Positions 27,401 to 36,388 are shown, counted from the stretch's first letter. The stretch is 64,000 bases of DNA from CAKUFA01 sp963618735 (GCA_963618735.1 CAVEUM010000006.1:38916-102915); one strand, 5' to 3'. Numbers and translations are program-made. The notes: a model not told the origin generated them from the sequence alone.

Positions 27401-27991
27401 CTGAGTGTCGCCATGGGCGGCATTCTGGTGGAGGCAAAGGGCAAGGCCACCAAGAAAGGTGCCTACATGGGCTTTGTTACCCTGGAAGACCTGACAGGGC
27501 AGATTGAGTGCCTGGTGTTCCCTAAAGTATATGACCTTTATCAGGCTATGCTGACGGTAGACGCTACGGTGGTGTTGACAGGCAAGCTGTCCATTCGCGA
27601 GGAAGAAGCACCGAAACTGCTGGTAGATAGCGTAACGAAGCTGGATGAATGGCAGGGCGCACAGGAAAATCAGCGTCTTGCACCGCGTGCACCGCAAAGG
27701 CAGGCTGCGCAGCATCATACGCCGCCTGCGCGAACCATGACGGATGCTCAATGTGCCAGGGAGGCGGCGAGAAAGCTGTATCTTCAGCTGGCAAGGGAGC
27801 GGATGAACTCGGCGATGGCGGCTCTGGCGCTGCATCCCGGCAGCGTGCCTGTGTACCTGCACATTCCCGAGGAGAAGATGACGCTGCTGGCGCCGAAGAT
27901 CAACTGGTGCGATGCCTCGGCGGCCTGCCTGAACCGCATGGAGCAGCTGCTGGGAAAGGACAATGTAAAATTGGTGGAAGCCAAGGCATAA
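24413..27991 (+). CDS. dnaE: DNA polymerase III alpha subunit
   Basis: A 1192-residue replicative-type C-family polymerase. It has an N-terminal PHP domain (FTHLHLHTEYSLLDG), the palm with the catalytic aspartates in MPDIDVDFCYERR near residue 400 and GPGRGSGAGS, helix-hairpin-helix elements, and a C-terminal OB fold. The fingers region carries YQEQVMQIVRDLAGYS. In Bacillota this enzyme usually works beside PolC, extending primers. AGGAG precedes ATG 24413. A HAD phosphatase gene follows after ten bases. Confidence 0.97.
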   Translation: MFTHLHLHTEYSLLDGACRIPKLVERLKTLGMDSCAITDHGVMYGVVDFYNAMNEAGIKPIIGCEVYVCRNRLDRSAATRDYSHLILLCENNTGYQNLMYLVSEGFLTGYYYKPRIDYDLIREHHEGLIALSACLSGDLPKLLLSEQYEGARNYILEMQELFGKENFFVEIMDHGIRDEKIVLPRLIKIAREMNVPLVATNDCHYLEEKDADAQEVLMCIQTGKTLEDQSRMRMETRQLYVKSEEEMRRLFASVPDAVDRTHEIAERCNVTFEFGVTKLPHYPVPEGETAYEMLNRLCREGMKRLYPDAKEGDEPYRRLEYELGVISGMGYVDYFLIVWDFIHYAKSQGIMVGPGRGSGAGSIVAYSMGITMLDPLKYQLLFERFLNPERVSMPDIDVDFCYERRQEVIDYVARKYGADHVSQIITFGTMAARGVIRDVGRVLGMSYQETDAVAKAVPMELGITLEKALQISPQLRRMYDEQTEVKRLIDTAMTLEGMPRNTSTHAAGVLITGKPVIEYVPLQRNDEVITTQFPMGTIERLGLLKMDFLGLRTLTVIRDTLDMIRQEGIDMKPEDIPLDDASVYEMISRGDTDGVFQLEGNGMRSFLMNMKPACFEDIIAAISLYRPGPMESIPRYIAGKQDPSSVHYETEKLRPILEVTYGCMVYQEQVMQIVRDLAGYSYGRSDLVRRAMAKKKHKVMEQERQYFVYGMTDENGNVVIPGCVRNGVDEKVANQIYDEMISFASYAFNKSHAAAYGVVCMETGWLKRHYPVQFMAAIMNSVFGNAGKIAGYIQYCRSRNVPILPPDVNASGWKFTVERTADGALGILFGFGAVKNVGETAAEAIIRERQKGAFRDIFDFCRRIDTGIVNKRVVESLIRAGAFDSMHANRPQMLAVYEGALDANIARRKQNVDGQLSLFDMAFGDDQPALGGDEHLPNIPDYPTGTRLAMEKEMTGVYITGHPLDDYREKLNRLTFSTADLLGLEEREDQGLSMDGLSVAMGGILVEAKGKATKKGAYMGFVTLEDLTGQIECLVFPKVYDLYQAMLTVDATVVLTGKLSIREEEAPKLLVDSVTKLDEWQGAQENQRLAPRAPQRQAAQHHTPPARTMTDAQCAREAARKLYLQLARERMNSAMAALALHPGSVPVYLHIPEEKMTLLAPKINWCDASAACLNRMEQLLGKDNVKLVEAKA

Positions 27992-28001
27992 GGAGAATGC
28001 T

Positions 28002-28628
28002 ATGAAGCCTGTAATTTTCATGGACTGGGACGGAACCATTGCGGACAGCATGAAGCTGTGCATCGAAGAGGTGCGTTACGCGCTGTCGCATTTGAATCTG
28101 CCCGTACCTCCGGATCGGGAGCTGATGAAGTGCAACGGTCCTACCAACGAGGAATCCATTCCGCTGATGCGTGTCCCTCAGGAGAAAGGCGGACAGTATC
28201 TTGCACTGCGTGCTGGGGCATCACTGGAACTGCTGGAAAAGTATCAGCGCATTTTTCCGGGCATGAAAGAAATGCTCCTGCGCGTGCAGGATAAGGCACG
28301 GCTCATCGTTGTCAGCAATGGCAATCAGAGCTATCTGGAAAAGTCCGCATCTTTTCTCGGGGTTACGGATTGCTTTGAACGTCTCCAGGGCTTCCGCGAG
28401 GGTTATACCAAGGCGGAAAACATTGCGATGCTCCTTGAAGAGATCAGGCCTGAAAAGGCTGTGATGGTAGGGGATCGTGCGGGGGATATCCAATCAGGCA
28501 AGGCGAATCATCTGCCGACCATTTCGGCCTGCTACGGATATGGTTCTCCTGAAGAATGGGCGATGGCAGACGAACAGGCCTATTCGGTGGAGCAGCTGGA
28601 AAAAATGATATTGCGTCTGACAGAATGA
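28002..28628 (+). CDS. HAD-family hydrolase
   Basis: A 208-residue HAD phosphatase with motif I FMDWDGTIADS, motif II VVSNGNQSYL and motif IV VMVGDRAGDIQSG. The cap domain lies between motifs I and II. Substrate unknown. AAGGAG precedes ATG 28002, only ten bases after dnaE; a terminator follows, so this gene ends the glycosyltransferase-dnaE transcript. Confidence 0.8.
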   Translation: MKPVIFMDWDGTIADSMKLCIEEVRYALSHLNLPVPPDRELMKCNGPTNEESIPLMRVPQEKGGQYLALRAGASLELLEKYQRIFPGMKEMLLRVQDKARLIVVSNGNQSYLEKSASFLGVTDCFERLQGFREGYTKAENIAMLLEEIRPEKAVMVGDRAGDIQSGKANHLPTISACYGYGSPEEWAMADEQAYSVEQLEKMILRLTE

Positions 28629-28630
28629 AG

Positions 28631-28673
28631 AAAAAGCTGTGAGGGAACGGATTCGATCCTTCGCAGCTTTTTT
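28631..28673 (+). terminator. Terminator after dnaE-HAD
   Basis: AAAAAGCTG pairs with CAGCTTTTTT across an extended, partly paired stem (GAGGG with CCTTC), with a T run. Confidence 0.85.
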
Positions 28674-28771
28674 GATTGCAGCAACTGTTCCCTTTTGCGG
28701 TGAAAAAGAGGATTTTGCACGGTTCGTGTTGTATACATTCATCATCAACGCAGGAAAGGCAGGGGAGTCTG

Positions 28772-29779
28772 ATGACGATTCGTGAAGAGCTTGAGGCAGA
28801 AGAATTTCAGCGCTTGTCGCCATTGGCAAAGAAGAGCGCGGAAAGCCGCGGACGGGAAACGCCGGTGACTCCCTGCACACTGCGAACGGATTTTCAGCGG
28901 GATCGGGATCGGATCATCCATTGCAAGGCTTTCCGCAGACTGAAGTTCAAAACTCAGGTGTTTCTTGCCCCGGAGGGTGATCACTACCGCACCAGACTGA
29001 CCCATACGCTGGAGGTAGCGCAGGTTGCCAGAACCATTGCCAGAGCCTTGCGTCTCAACGAAGATCTGACAGAGGCCATTGCTCTGGGACACGACCTGGG
29101 GCATACGCCCTTCGGTCACATTGGCGAAAGGTCACTGGACGAGCTTTTGCCGGAAGGTTTCCGCCACAATGAGCAAAGCAGGCGTGTGGTGGAGGTTCTG
29201 GAAAATGACGGCAATGGACTGAATCTGACATGGGAGGTTCGTGATGGCATTCTTTGCCATAGCGGCAAGCAGTTTCCTTCTTCCCTGGAAGGGCAGTGCG
29301 TTCGCCGTGCGGATCGCATCGCGTACCTGAATCACGACCTGGACGATGCCCTTCGCGGCGGTATTCTTAAGCCCTTCGAGTTGCCTGCAGATTGTCTGCG
29401 GGTGCTGGGCAAAACTCATGGGGAGAGAATCAACACCATGATCCTGGATGTGGTGGAAAACAGCAGGAATCAGCCCATGCTCTCCATGAGTCCGCTGGTG
29501 CAGGAGGCCATGGATGGCCTGAGAGAATTCATGTTTGAACGGGTTTATCGGGATGAGTGGCGCGCTAAGGAAGAAGCAAAATGCGACCACGTGATGAAGG
29601 AACTGTTCCGTTATTACAGTCAGCACGCCAGCGAAATGCCGGAGGAATTTGTGCTCATTGGCTATAAGGACGGCATGGATCGCGCGGTGGCAGATTATCT
29701 CAGCTGCATGACGGATCGGTTTGCCATTCATACCTATGAACGGCTGTTCATCCCAACTGGTTTTTCAACGGGAACGTGA
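28772..29779 (+). CDS. dgt: dGTPase-like HD-domain triphosphohydrolase
   Basis: A 335-residue HD protein. The metal ligands appear in RLTHTLEVAQ and LGHDLGHTPFGHIGE, and the family signature RNFRDRDRIIHCKAF-like segment is present as RDRDRIIHCKAFRRLK. Such enzymes split deoxynucleoside triphosphates into nucleoside and triphosphate. AGGGGAG lies before ATG 28772; an open extension to 28676 has no ribosome site. It precedes dnaG in what may be a replication-initiation cluster. Confidence 0.9.
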   Translation: MTIREELEAEEFQRLSPLAKKSAESRGRETPVTPCTLRTDFQRDRDRIIHCKAFRRLKFKTQVFLAPEGDHYRTRLTHTLEVAQVARTIARALRLNEDLTEAIALGHDLGHTPFGHIGERSLDELLPEGFRHNEQSRRVVEVLENDGNGLNLTWEVRDGILCHSGKQFPSSLEGQCVRRADRIAYLNHDLDDALRGGILKPFELPADCLRVLGKTHGERINTMILDVVENSRNQPMLSMSPLVQEAMDGLREFMFERVYRDEWRAKEEAKCDHVMKELFRYYSQHASEMPEEFVLIGYKDGMDRAVADYLSCMTDRFAIHTYERLFIPTGFSTGT

Positions 29780-29884
29780 AAAAAAGGAAAGAGCGGCCTG
29801 GCTGCGCAAAAAATGGACGTCCTCTGACGAAAAAGCAGGAAAAAACAACGACTTTGGCGAAAGAATAGAGCGGGTGAAATAAAG

Positions 29885-31684
29885 ATGGCATCGCGCTTTC
29901 CCTCCGCGTGGCTGGACGAACTCAGAGCGCGGGCTGATATTGTGCAGGTTATTTCAGGCTACGTTCAGCTGAAGAAGAACGGAAGCCGGTACTGGGGTTT
30001 GTGCCCCTTCCATGGTGAAAAGACGGCTTCCTTCTCTGTTGACCCTGAGCATCAGCTGTACTACTGCTTTGGGTGCAAGGCGGGAGGCAGCGTGATCCAG
30101 TTCATTATGGAGATTGAGCGGCTTGAGTTCCGTGAAGCGGTTCGCTTCCTGGCAGACCAGCTGCACATGCCCCTGCCGCAGATGGAGAATGATCCGGACT
30201 GGCAGCGGAAGCGGGATCAGCGGGATCGCCTGCTGGAGGCCAATCGGGAAGCCGCGAGGATCTTCCATCAGACGCTGTACACCCCTGAAGGCGAGGCAAG
30301 CCTGAATTACCTGAAGAAACGTGGACTGACGGACAGCGTTATCCGCAAATTTGGCCTGGGTGCCGCACCGGATAAGTGGGATTTCCTGACGCAGCAGCTG
30401 CTGCAAAAGGGATACACCCTAGATGAGCTGCGGCAGGTGGGACTGACCGTGGTGAAGGAAGCGGAAACCCTGCCAGACGGGACAAGCCGCCCCAAACGGG
30501 CATTTGACATGTTCCGCAACCGCGCCATCTTCCCGATTATCGATCAGTATGGCAATGTGCTTGCCTTTGGCGGACGCATTCTCGGCGAGGGTCAGCCGAA
30601 GTACCTGAACACATCCGATACGCCTGTGTTCAACAAGCGGCTTGGCGTGTATGCGGCGAATCTTCTCAGGAAGGAGCGCCACCTGGAGCGCGTGGTGCTG
30701 GTAGAGGGCTACATGGACGTGGTATCGCTGACACAGTTTGGTGTGACCGGCGTTTGTGCGACCCTTGGCACGGCACTGACCAATGAACAGGCTAAGCTGC
30801 TGAAGCGCTTTGCGCCGAAGGTTTACCTGAGCTATGACGGTGACAGCGCCGGTCAGCATGCCATCCTTCGGGGTCTGGATATTCTGGAAGCAGAAGGTAT
30901 TCCGGCCAGGGTGCTTGATTTCCCTGACGGGTTGGACCCGGATGAATTCATCCGCCGCGACGGACTGGAGGGCTTTGAGAAGCTCCCGGCCTTGTCTCCG
31001 GCCACCTATCGCATGCGCCGACTGAAGGAACAGTTTGACCTTTCTACCCAAGAAGGAAGAACGGAGTATGCAAAGGCTTGTGCCCCCATCTTGAGCCAAT
31101 TGGAGCCGGTGGAGATGGAGAACCATTTGCAGCAGTTGATGGTGCAAACGGGATTCAGCCACGAGGTGCTTCTGGCACAGATTGGGCAAACAGCGCCGAA
31201 AGTGCATGAAATGGCGCCGAAGCCCGCCCCGCAAACGCGAAGAGCGCCGCAGATGGCAGTCAGCGGAGAAGAAACGCGGGCGCAGGAACTGCTGATTTCC
31301 TTGATGGGTACAGGAAGATTGCCGTCGGATATTATTTCAGAGAAGGATTTTGACGACCCTTTGCTGAAATCTCTTTATACCAGGCTGGCAGAGGGCGTTT
31401 CTCCTGCGGCACTGGTGGATGAATTTCAGGATCGTGAAGATATCCGCGCGCGTGTGAGTCAGCTGCTGCTGACACCTTTGTCGGAGGACAAGGATCAGCT
31501 GATTCAGATGGCGCAGGATTGCCTGTCCTCGTTGCGCCGCAAGCGCATTGAGGGGCAAATCAAAACGATTATGCAAAATGTCAACAACATGACCGGTGAG
31601 GAAAAGCGGGATGCCCTGAAACAGGTGCAGGAGCTTAGTGCGCAGCTGAATCGCTTGAAAACCCACGGTAATGGAAACCGATAA
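29885..31684 (+). CDS. dnaG: DNA primase
   Basis: The 599-residue primase makes RNA primers at the replication fork. The N-terminal CHC2 zinc finger reads CPFHGEKTASF and CFGCKAGG. The TOPRIM core shows VEGYMDVVSL and YDGDSAGQHA, and the C-terminal helicase-binding helices follow after about residue 450. The order dnaG, sigma, trmK, Nif3 is conserved in Bacillota. ATG 29885 has only a weak GGTGA upstream. It is 32 bases before the first sigma gene. Confidence 0.97.
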   Translation: MASRFPSAWLDELRARADIVQVISGYVQLKKNGSRYWGLCPFHGEKTASFSVDPEHQLYYCFGCKAGGSVIQFIMEIERLEFREAVRFLADQLHMPLPQMENDPDWQRKRDQRDRLLEANREAARIFHQTLYTPEGEASLNYLKKRGLTDSVIRKFGLGAAPDKWDFLTQQLLQKGYTLDELRQVGLTVVKEAETLPDGTSRPKRAFDMFRNRAIFPIIDQYGNVLAFGGRILGEGQPKYLNTSDTPVFNKRLGVYAANLLRKERHLERVVLVEGYMDVVSLTQFGVTGVCATLGTALTNEQAKLLKRFAPKVYLSYDGDSAGQHAILRGLDILEAEGIPARVLDFPDGLDPDEFIRRDGLEGFEKLPALSPATYRMRRLKEQFDLSTQEGRTEYAKACAPILSQLEPVEMENHLQQLMVQTGFSHEVLLAQIGQTAPKVHEMAPKPAPQTRRAPQMAVSGEETRAQELLISLMGTGRLPSDIISEKDFDDPLLKSLYTRLAEGVSPAALVDEFQDREDIRARVSQLLLTPLSEDKDQLIQMAQDCLSSLRRKRIEGQIKTIMQNVNNMTGEEKRDALKQVQELSAQLNRLKTHGNGNR

Positions 31685-31716
31685 CGCGCAGACAGATAAT
31701 AGGAGTGAGGATTCCC

Positions 31717-32787
31717 GTGACACTTTCAACGGACGTTCGCCAGGAGAAACTGAACGATCTCTACGAGATGGGACGCGAGCAGGGTAAGCTGACTGTTCAG
31801 GAAATTGCCGATCAGCTGGAAGGACTGGGCATGGATGCCGAGCAGATGGACGCCGTGCTGGACACTCTGCAATCGATGAAGATTGAAGTGGTGGATGAAG
31901 TGCCTGCTGAACAGGCGAAGGACAGCAGCGCTGCTGTCTATACCGATGCTTACGATGACAGCCTGTCTGATCCTGTAAGAATGTATCTGCGGGAGATTGG
32001 TGCGACACCTCTGCTGACGGCTGATGAAGAGGTTGAGCTGGCCAAGCGGATTGAGCAGGGCGATGCGGATGCAAAGAAGCAGCTGATTTCTGCCAACCTC
32101 CGTCTGGTGGTGTCTCTGGCGCGGCATTATGTAGGCCGCGGCATGCAGCTGCTGGATCTGATCCAGGAAGGTAATCTTGGTCTGATAAAGGCTGCAGAAA
32201 AGTTCGACTATACCCGTGGCTATAAGTTCTCCACCTATGCTACCTGGTGGATTCGTCAGGCCATTTCCCGTGCCATTGCAGACCAGGCGCGTACCATTCG
32301 CATTCCTGTGCATATGGTGGAACATGTGAACCGCCTGATGCGTGTTCGCCGCGAATTGACGCAGGAGCTGACCCGCGACCCCACGACGGAGGAAATTGCC
32401 CAGCGCATGAATCTGTCCGTGAAGCGCGTGGAAGAGCTGATTTGCCTGACCAGCGAGCCCCGCAGCATTGATGCACCTGTGGGTGAGGAAGAAGATAGCC
32501 GCTTTGGTGACTTTATTGCCGATGAAACCTCTCAGAGCCCTGAGGAAGCGGCTTCCATGTCCATGATGAAGGAGCAGCTTTCTTCGGTGCTGGATACGCT
32601 GACGCCCCGCGAACAGCAGGTGTTGATCCTGCGCTTTGGCCTGGATGATGGACGTATGCGTACCTTGGAAGAGGTAGGCGCGTATTTCAACGTGACCCGC
32701 GAACGTATTCGCCAGATTGAAGCCAAGGCACTGCGCAAGCTGCGTCACCCCAGCCGCGGTCGTCTCCTGTCCGGCTACCTCGACTGA
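31717..32787 (+). CDS. RNA polymerase sigma-70 factor, divergent paralogue
   Basis: A 356-residue group 1/2 sigma factor lying between dnaG and the SigA-like gene. Regions 1.2 (DPVRMYLREIG), 2 (NLRLVVSLARHYVGRGM, YATWWIRQAISRAIADQ), 3 and 4 (TRERIRQIEAKALRKLRHPSR) are complete. It is less SigA-like than its neighbour: region 2.4 has Ser in place of the usual Thr of AITRA, and region 3 reads EPRSIDAPVGEEEDSRFGDF. The GTG start at 31717 is chosen because it aligns with MTLSPDDRQ of the paralogue and follows GGAGTGAGG. It probably recognises an overlapping promoter set; when it is used is unknown. Confidence 0.92.
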   Translation: MTLSTDVRQEKLNDLYEMGREQGKLTVQEIADQLEGLGMDAEQMDAVLDTLQSMKIEVVDEVPAEQAKDSSAAVYTDAYDDSLSDPVRMYLREIGATPLLTADEEVELAKRIEQGDADAKKQLISANLRLVVSLARHYVGRGMQLLDLIQEGNLGLIKAAEKFDYTRGYKFSTYATWWIRQAISRAIADQARTIRIPVHMVEHVNRLMRVRRELTQELTRDPTTEEIAQRMNLSVKRVEELICLTSEPRSIDAPVGEEEDSRFGDFIADETSQSPEEAASMSMMKEQLSSVLDTLTPREQQVLILRFGLDDGRMRTLEEVGAYFNVTRERIRQIEAKALRKLRHPSRGRLLSGYLD

Positions 32788-32946
32788 AATTCCTGAAACA
32801 TTACGGCGGAAACCCCGCCTGAAGCAAGAAGGTGCAATGAGGCACTTTGTGTGCCCACCCCCGAAAAGTATTGAATGTTATGGACCGATGCCTGCCGCAA
32901 CCGGCGACAGGCGGCTGCATGGGCAGCCGAAAGGAAGTGGTTCCCG

Positions 32947-34047
32947 ATGACGCTTTCACCAGATGATCGCCAGGCCATGCTGAACAAGCTGTATGAAGAT
33001 GGACGCAGCAAGAAGCAGATGACCTATAAAGAAGTTATGGATCGCCTGATGGCCATGGAAATGGATCCTGACCAGCTTGATAAAGTGCTGGAGACTATGG
33101 AGGCGCTCGGAATCAACATAACAGACGATGCTTCTGCCAACGCACAGGAGGAAACAAAAGCGGCTGAAGAAGAAAAGCAGCTTGACCTTTCTGTGCCGGA
33201 GGGGATCAGCATTGATGACCCTGTGCGGATGTACCTGAAGGAAATCGGCAAGGTGCCCTTGCTGACAGCTGAAGAAGAAATCGAGATTGCAAAGAAGCTT
33301 GAAAACGGCACGCATGAAGAGCGCGAGGACGCCAAGAAAAAACTCAGCGAGGCCAATCTACGACTGGTGGTGTCCATTGCCAAGCGATATGTGGGCAGGG
33401 GAATGCAATTTCTGGATCTGATTCAGGAAGGTAATCTGGGACTCATTAAGGCTGTGGAAAAGTTTGATTACCGCAAGGGATTCAAGTTTTCCACCTATGC
33501 TACCTGGTGGATTCGCCAGGCCATTACCCGCGCCATTGCGGATCAGGCACGCACTATTCGCATTCCTGTGCATATGGTGGAAACAATCAATAAGCTGATC
33601 CGCACCAGCCGTCAGCTGTTGCAGGAGTACGGACGCGAACCAACCATGGCGGAAATCGCCAGGGAAATGGGCATATCCGAAAGCAAGGCGCAGGAAATTA
33701 TGAAAATTGCCCAGGAGCCTGTAAGCCTTGAAACACCTATCGGTGAAGAGGAAGACAGCCATTTGGGCGACTTTATCAAGGATGAATCGGCGCCGACACC
33801 GGCGGACACGGCTTCCTTCTCCCTTATGCAGGAGCAGCTGAAGGAAGTGCTGGATACGCTGACACCCCGCGAGAGAAAGGTGCTGGTGCTGCGCTTTGGC
33901 CTGGAAGATGGCAGACTGCGCACGCTGGAAGAAGTAGGCAAGGAGTTTAACGTGACCCGTGAACGCATCCGCCAGATTGAGGCGAAAGCGCTCCGCAAAT
34001 TGCGTCACCCCAGCCGAAGCAAAAAGCTGCGTGACTATTTGGATTGA
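32947..34047 (+). CDS. rpoD: Primary RNA polymerase sigma factor (SigA)
   Basis: A 366-residue housekeeping sigma factor. It follows B. subtilis SigA closely: DDPVRMYLKEIGKVPLL, VEKFDYRKGFKFSTYATWW, IRQAITRAIADQ, HMVETINKLIR, EPVSLETPIGEEEDSHLGDF, and a standard region 4. Residues 65-90 form a charged linker. ATG 32947 follows AAGGAAG. The 159-base gap after the first sigma gene holds two small GC hairpins just before the ribosome site. The many TTGACA-17-TATAAT promoters in the window fit this factor. Confidence 0.95.
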   Translation: MTLSPDDRQAMLNKLYEDGRSKKQMTYKEVMDRLMAMEMDPDQLDKVLETMEALGINITDDASANAQEETKAAEEEKQLDLSVPEGISIDDPVRMYLKEIGKVPLLTAEEEIEIAKKLENGTHEEREDAKKKLSEANLRLVVSIAKRYVGRGMQFLDLIQEGNLGLIKAVEKFDYRKGFKFSTYATWWIRQAITRAIADQARTIRIPVHMVETINKLIRTSRQLLQEYGREPTMAEIAREMGISESKAQEIMKIAQEPVSLETPIGEEEDSHLGDFIKDESAPTPADTASFSLMQEQLKEVLDTLTPRERKVLVLRFGLEDGRLRTLEEVGKEFNVTRERIRQIEAKALRKLRHPSRSKKLRDYLD

Positions 34048-34111
34048 CAGAGCGAAAAACAGGAAAGAACGATGATCGCTGATTGCAGCTGAGCTGGCAG
34101 TCGGTGTGCGT

Positions 34112-34149
34112 GCGGGAGGGAGCTTTCGACACAAAAGCTACCCTCCCGT
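34112..34149 (+). terminator. Hairpin after rpoD
   Basis: A long stem (CGGGAGGGAGCTTT with AAAGCTACCCTCCCG, one bulge) but no proper T run. It may end or weaken the sigma transcript before trmK. Confidence 0.5.
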
Positions 34150-34180
34150 AAGTTGTTCATTCACTTCTTTCGGAGGAAAT

Positions 34181-34852
34181 ATGGACGAGAGATTGACCCT
34201 GGCCGCATCGCTGTATGAGCCGTGCGATGTTGGTGCAGATATTGGCACGGATCATGGCCTGCTGCCTTGCTACCTGATGAATCATGGCATCTGCAATCGT
34301 ATGATTCTGGCGGACATCAGCGAGAAGGCACTTCAGCATGCGCGGGATCAGGTGCGCAGACAAGGCCTGGAGGATCGTGCCAGATTGATCTGCACGGATG
34401 GCTTGAACGCCGTAGATGAAAAGGTCGGATGCATTTCAATCACGGGCATGGGCGGTCAAACCATGGCGGATATTGTCCTGAATGGCAGAGAGCGCCTTCA
34501 GGGTGCTGCGCTGGTGCTGTCTGCACATACGGATCAGGAGCTGGTTCGCCGCGCGGTGCAGGAGATTGGCTATCATCTGGTGGCAGAAAAGCTGTGCAGG
34601 GTGGCAGGACGGTTTTATCTGGTGTGGAAAGCGCTTCCCGGTGAAGAAAAGCTGGATGAAGATGCCATTGCGCTGGGGACGCCTATGCTCCTGGAAAGCG
34701 AGAATCCCCTTCTGGAGGAATATCTGGCGCGGCGTACCTGGGTGCTGGAACGGCAGCTGGCAGGGCTCCAACGGGTAGCGGATGCCCATCAGGCAGAAGT
34801 GGAGGAGCTTCATCACAGGCTGGATGTGCTGAGGAGGTATCGTCAATGCTAA
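34181..34852 (+). CDS. trmK: tRNA (adenine22-N1)-methyltransferase TrmK
   Basis: A 223-residue class I methyltransferase of the TrmK (YqfN) family. The binding loop is DIGTDHGLLP, followed by ITGMGGQTMADIV. A C-terminal coiled-coil tail (residues 185-220) is typical. GGAGG precedes ATG 34181; a longer frame from 34106 overlaps the hairpin and lacks a ribosome site. Its last seven bases overlap the Nif3-like gene, the same order as B. subtilis yqfN-yqfO. Confidence 0.92.
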   Translation: MDERLTLAASLYEPCDVGADIGTDHGLLPCYLMNHGICNRMILADISEKALQHARDQVRRQGLEDRARLICTDGLNAVDEKVGCISITGMGGQTMADIVLNGRERLQGAALVLSAHTDQELVRRAVQEIGYHLVAEKLCRVAGRFYLVWKALPGEEKLDEDAIALGTPMLLESENPLLEEYLARRTWVLERQLAGLQRVADAHQAEVEELHHRLDVLRRYRQC

Positions 34853-35613
34853 GGGTTCAGGATGTTTATGACTTCATCAATGAAGCGGCGCCTTTCGAGA
34901 CCCAGGAAAGCTATGATAACAGCGGACTGCTGCTTGGACATCCCGAACGGGAGGTACACCGCATTCATTTTGCATTGGATTGCACCATGGCAGTCGCGCA
35001 GGAAGCGGAGCAGCTTGGCGCAGACCTGATTGTGACGCATCATCCGCTCATGTTTTCTGCGCGGAAGAACCTGCGTGAGGACGATGGGGAAGGAGCAATT
35101 CTGTGCCGTCTCGTCCGCAACCGGCAATCTCTGATTGCGGCACATACCTGCCTGGACAGAGCGCCTGGCGGCATGAATGATGTGCTGGCGCAGACCATTG
35201 GCCTTGCGAATATCACAGGAGAGGATTTCCTGCGCGTGGGCGATTTGCCCCATGCCATGACCGTAACGGAGTGTGCCGCGTGGCTCAGCGAGCATCTTCA
35301 CACTGTGGTGCGCCCTATGGGCAACGGCGGAAAAATGGTGCACCGCATGGGTATGTGCTCCGGCGCCGGCAGTGAGCTTTGGCAGGACGCATGGCAAAAC
35401 GGCGCGGATGCCTTTGTATCGGGCGAAATTCATCACCATCATGCACTGGCTGCATGTCAGCAGGGCGTGACGTGCTTTGAGTGCGGTCACGCTGCTACGG
35501 AAACCATTGGCATTTTTGCGCTGGCAGATGCTTTACAAAAGCATGCGGATGCGGTACAATGGAATGTGCGTGTGACAAAATCACGTCTCAGTGCCTATGA
35601 TACTGAGCTTTGA
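34846..35613 (+). CDS. Nif3-like dinuclear metal centre protein
   Basis: A 255-residue member of the Nif3/YqfO family with the short form lacking the inserted PII-like domain. Metal ligands appear in VTHHPLMF, AHTCLD and GEIHHHHAL. Relatives assemble as toroidal hexamers; a GTP cyclohydrolase I type 2 role has been proposed for some but is unproven here. The start overlaps trmK by seven bases. Confidence 0.9.
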   Translation: MLRVQDVYDFINEAAPFETQESYDNSGLLLGHPEREVHRIHFALDCTMAVAQEAEQLGADLIVTHHPLMFSARKNLREDDGEGAILCRLVRNRQSLIAAHTCLDRAPGGMNDVLAQTIGLANITGEDFLRVGDLPHAMTVTECAAWLSEHLHTVVRPMGNGGKMVHRMGMCSGAGSELWQDAWQNGADAFVSGEIHHHHALAACQQGVTCFECGHAATETIGIFALADALQKHADAVQWNVRVTKSRLSAYDTEL

Positions 35614-35671
35614 TGTTTGAGATACTCGTTGATCACCGGGGCTTGCCTCGCAGAGATAAAGGAGGAATCCC

Positions 35672-36388
35672 ATGGAACAGTTGGAAATGCTGTGGGCTTA
35701 CCAGCAAGAGGATATGAAGGCGGATCGCATTGCGTTGGATATTCGCCGTTCGCCTACCCGGCAGAAGCTGGAGAAGAGCCGTGACTTCATTGCTGATCGC
35801 AAGGAGCAGTTCACGAAAATCGAGGAGCAGGTAGCCGCTATGGCGGATCGCATGGATATTATCCGTGATGCCCTGCCTCGTTGCGAAGAACAGCTGGCCT
35901 CGCTTAGCAAGGAGATGGAAGAAAACGCGCCCAGCGACCTGGAGGGTGTGCAGGCGCTCATGGCAAAGGTCTCCCGTTGCCGTGAAACCATCAGCAGCTA
36001 CGAAACGGAAATGTCCCGCATTGCCAAGGATTCTGCTGAGTTTGTAAAGCGTCAGCAGCGTCTGCAGGTGGAAGCTGCCAAGGAAAAGCAGAACTTCATG
36101 GGTCTGCGCGAATCCTATGATAAGGAGCTGACTGAGCAGAAGGCGAAGCTGGAAGCTCAGCGCGCTGTGGCAGACAAGGCGGCGGCAGGAGTTGACGCAA
36201 AACTGATGGAGGAGTACCGTGTCATTAAGAAGCACATCACGCCGCCTATGGCGCGTCTGCTCAATGACCAGTGCGGCGGCTGCAACACGTCACTGCCGTC
36301 TGCGGTGCTCCGCAAGATTAAGTCTGGCACGGAAATCATCGAGTGCGAGACCTGCGGCCGTATGATTATCCCGGAAGCAGAAAAGTAA
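35672..36388 (+). CDS. Coiled-coil zinc-ribbon protein (CdsZ-type)
   Basis: A 238-residue protein with a long helical coiled coil (residues about 10-175) and a C-terminal C4 zinc ribbon (CGGCNTS and CETCGRM). It matches the CdsZ/YqxD-neighbour family of Bacillota. Family members are thought to bind nucleic acids, but the role is not settled. GGAGGAAT precedes ATG 35672. It closes the dnaG-rpoD-trmK-Nif3 group. Confidence 0.85.
   Translation: MEQLEMLWAYQQEDMKADRIALDIRRSPTRQKLEKSRDFIADRKEQFTKIEEQVAAMADRMDIIRDALPRCEEQLASLSKEMEENAPSDLEGVQALMAKVSRCRETISSYETEMSRIAKDSAEFVKRQQRLQVEAAKEKQNFMGLRESYDKELTEQKAKLEAQRAVADKAAAGVDAKLMEEYRVIKKHITPPMARLLNDQCGGCNTSLPSAVLRKIKSGTEIIECETCGRMIIPEAEK

Noticed and set aside
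28676..28771. Extension of dgt upstream of ATG 28772
   Set aside because: It begins just past a terminator and lacks a ribosome site; the dGTPase family starts at the chosen methionine.
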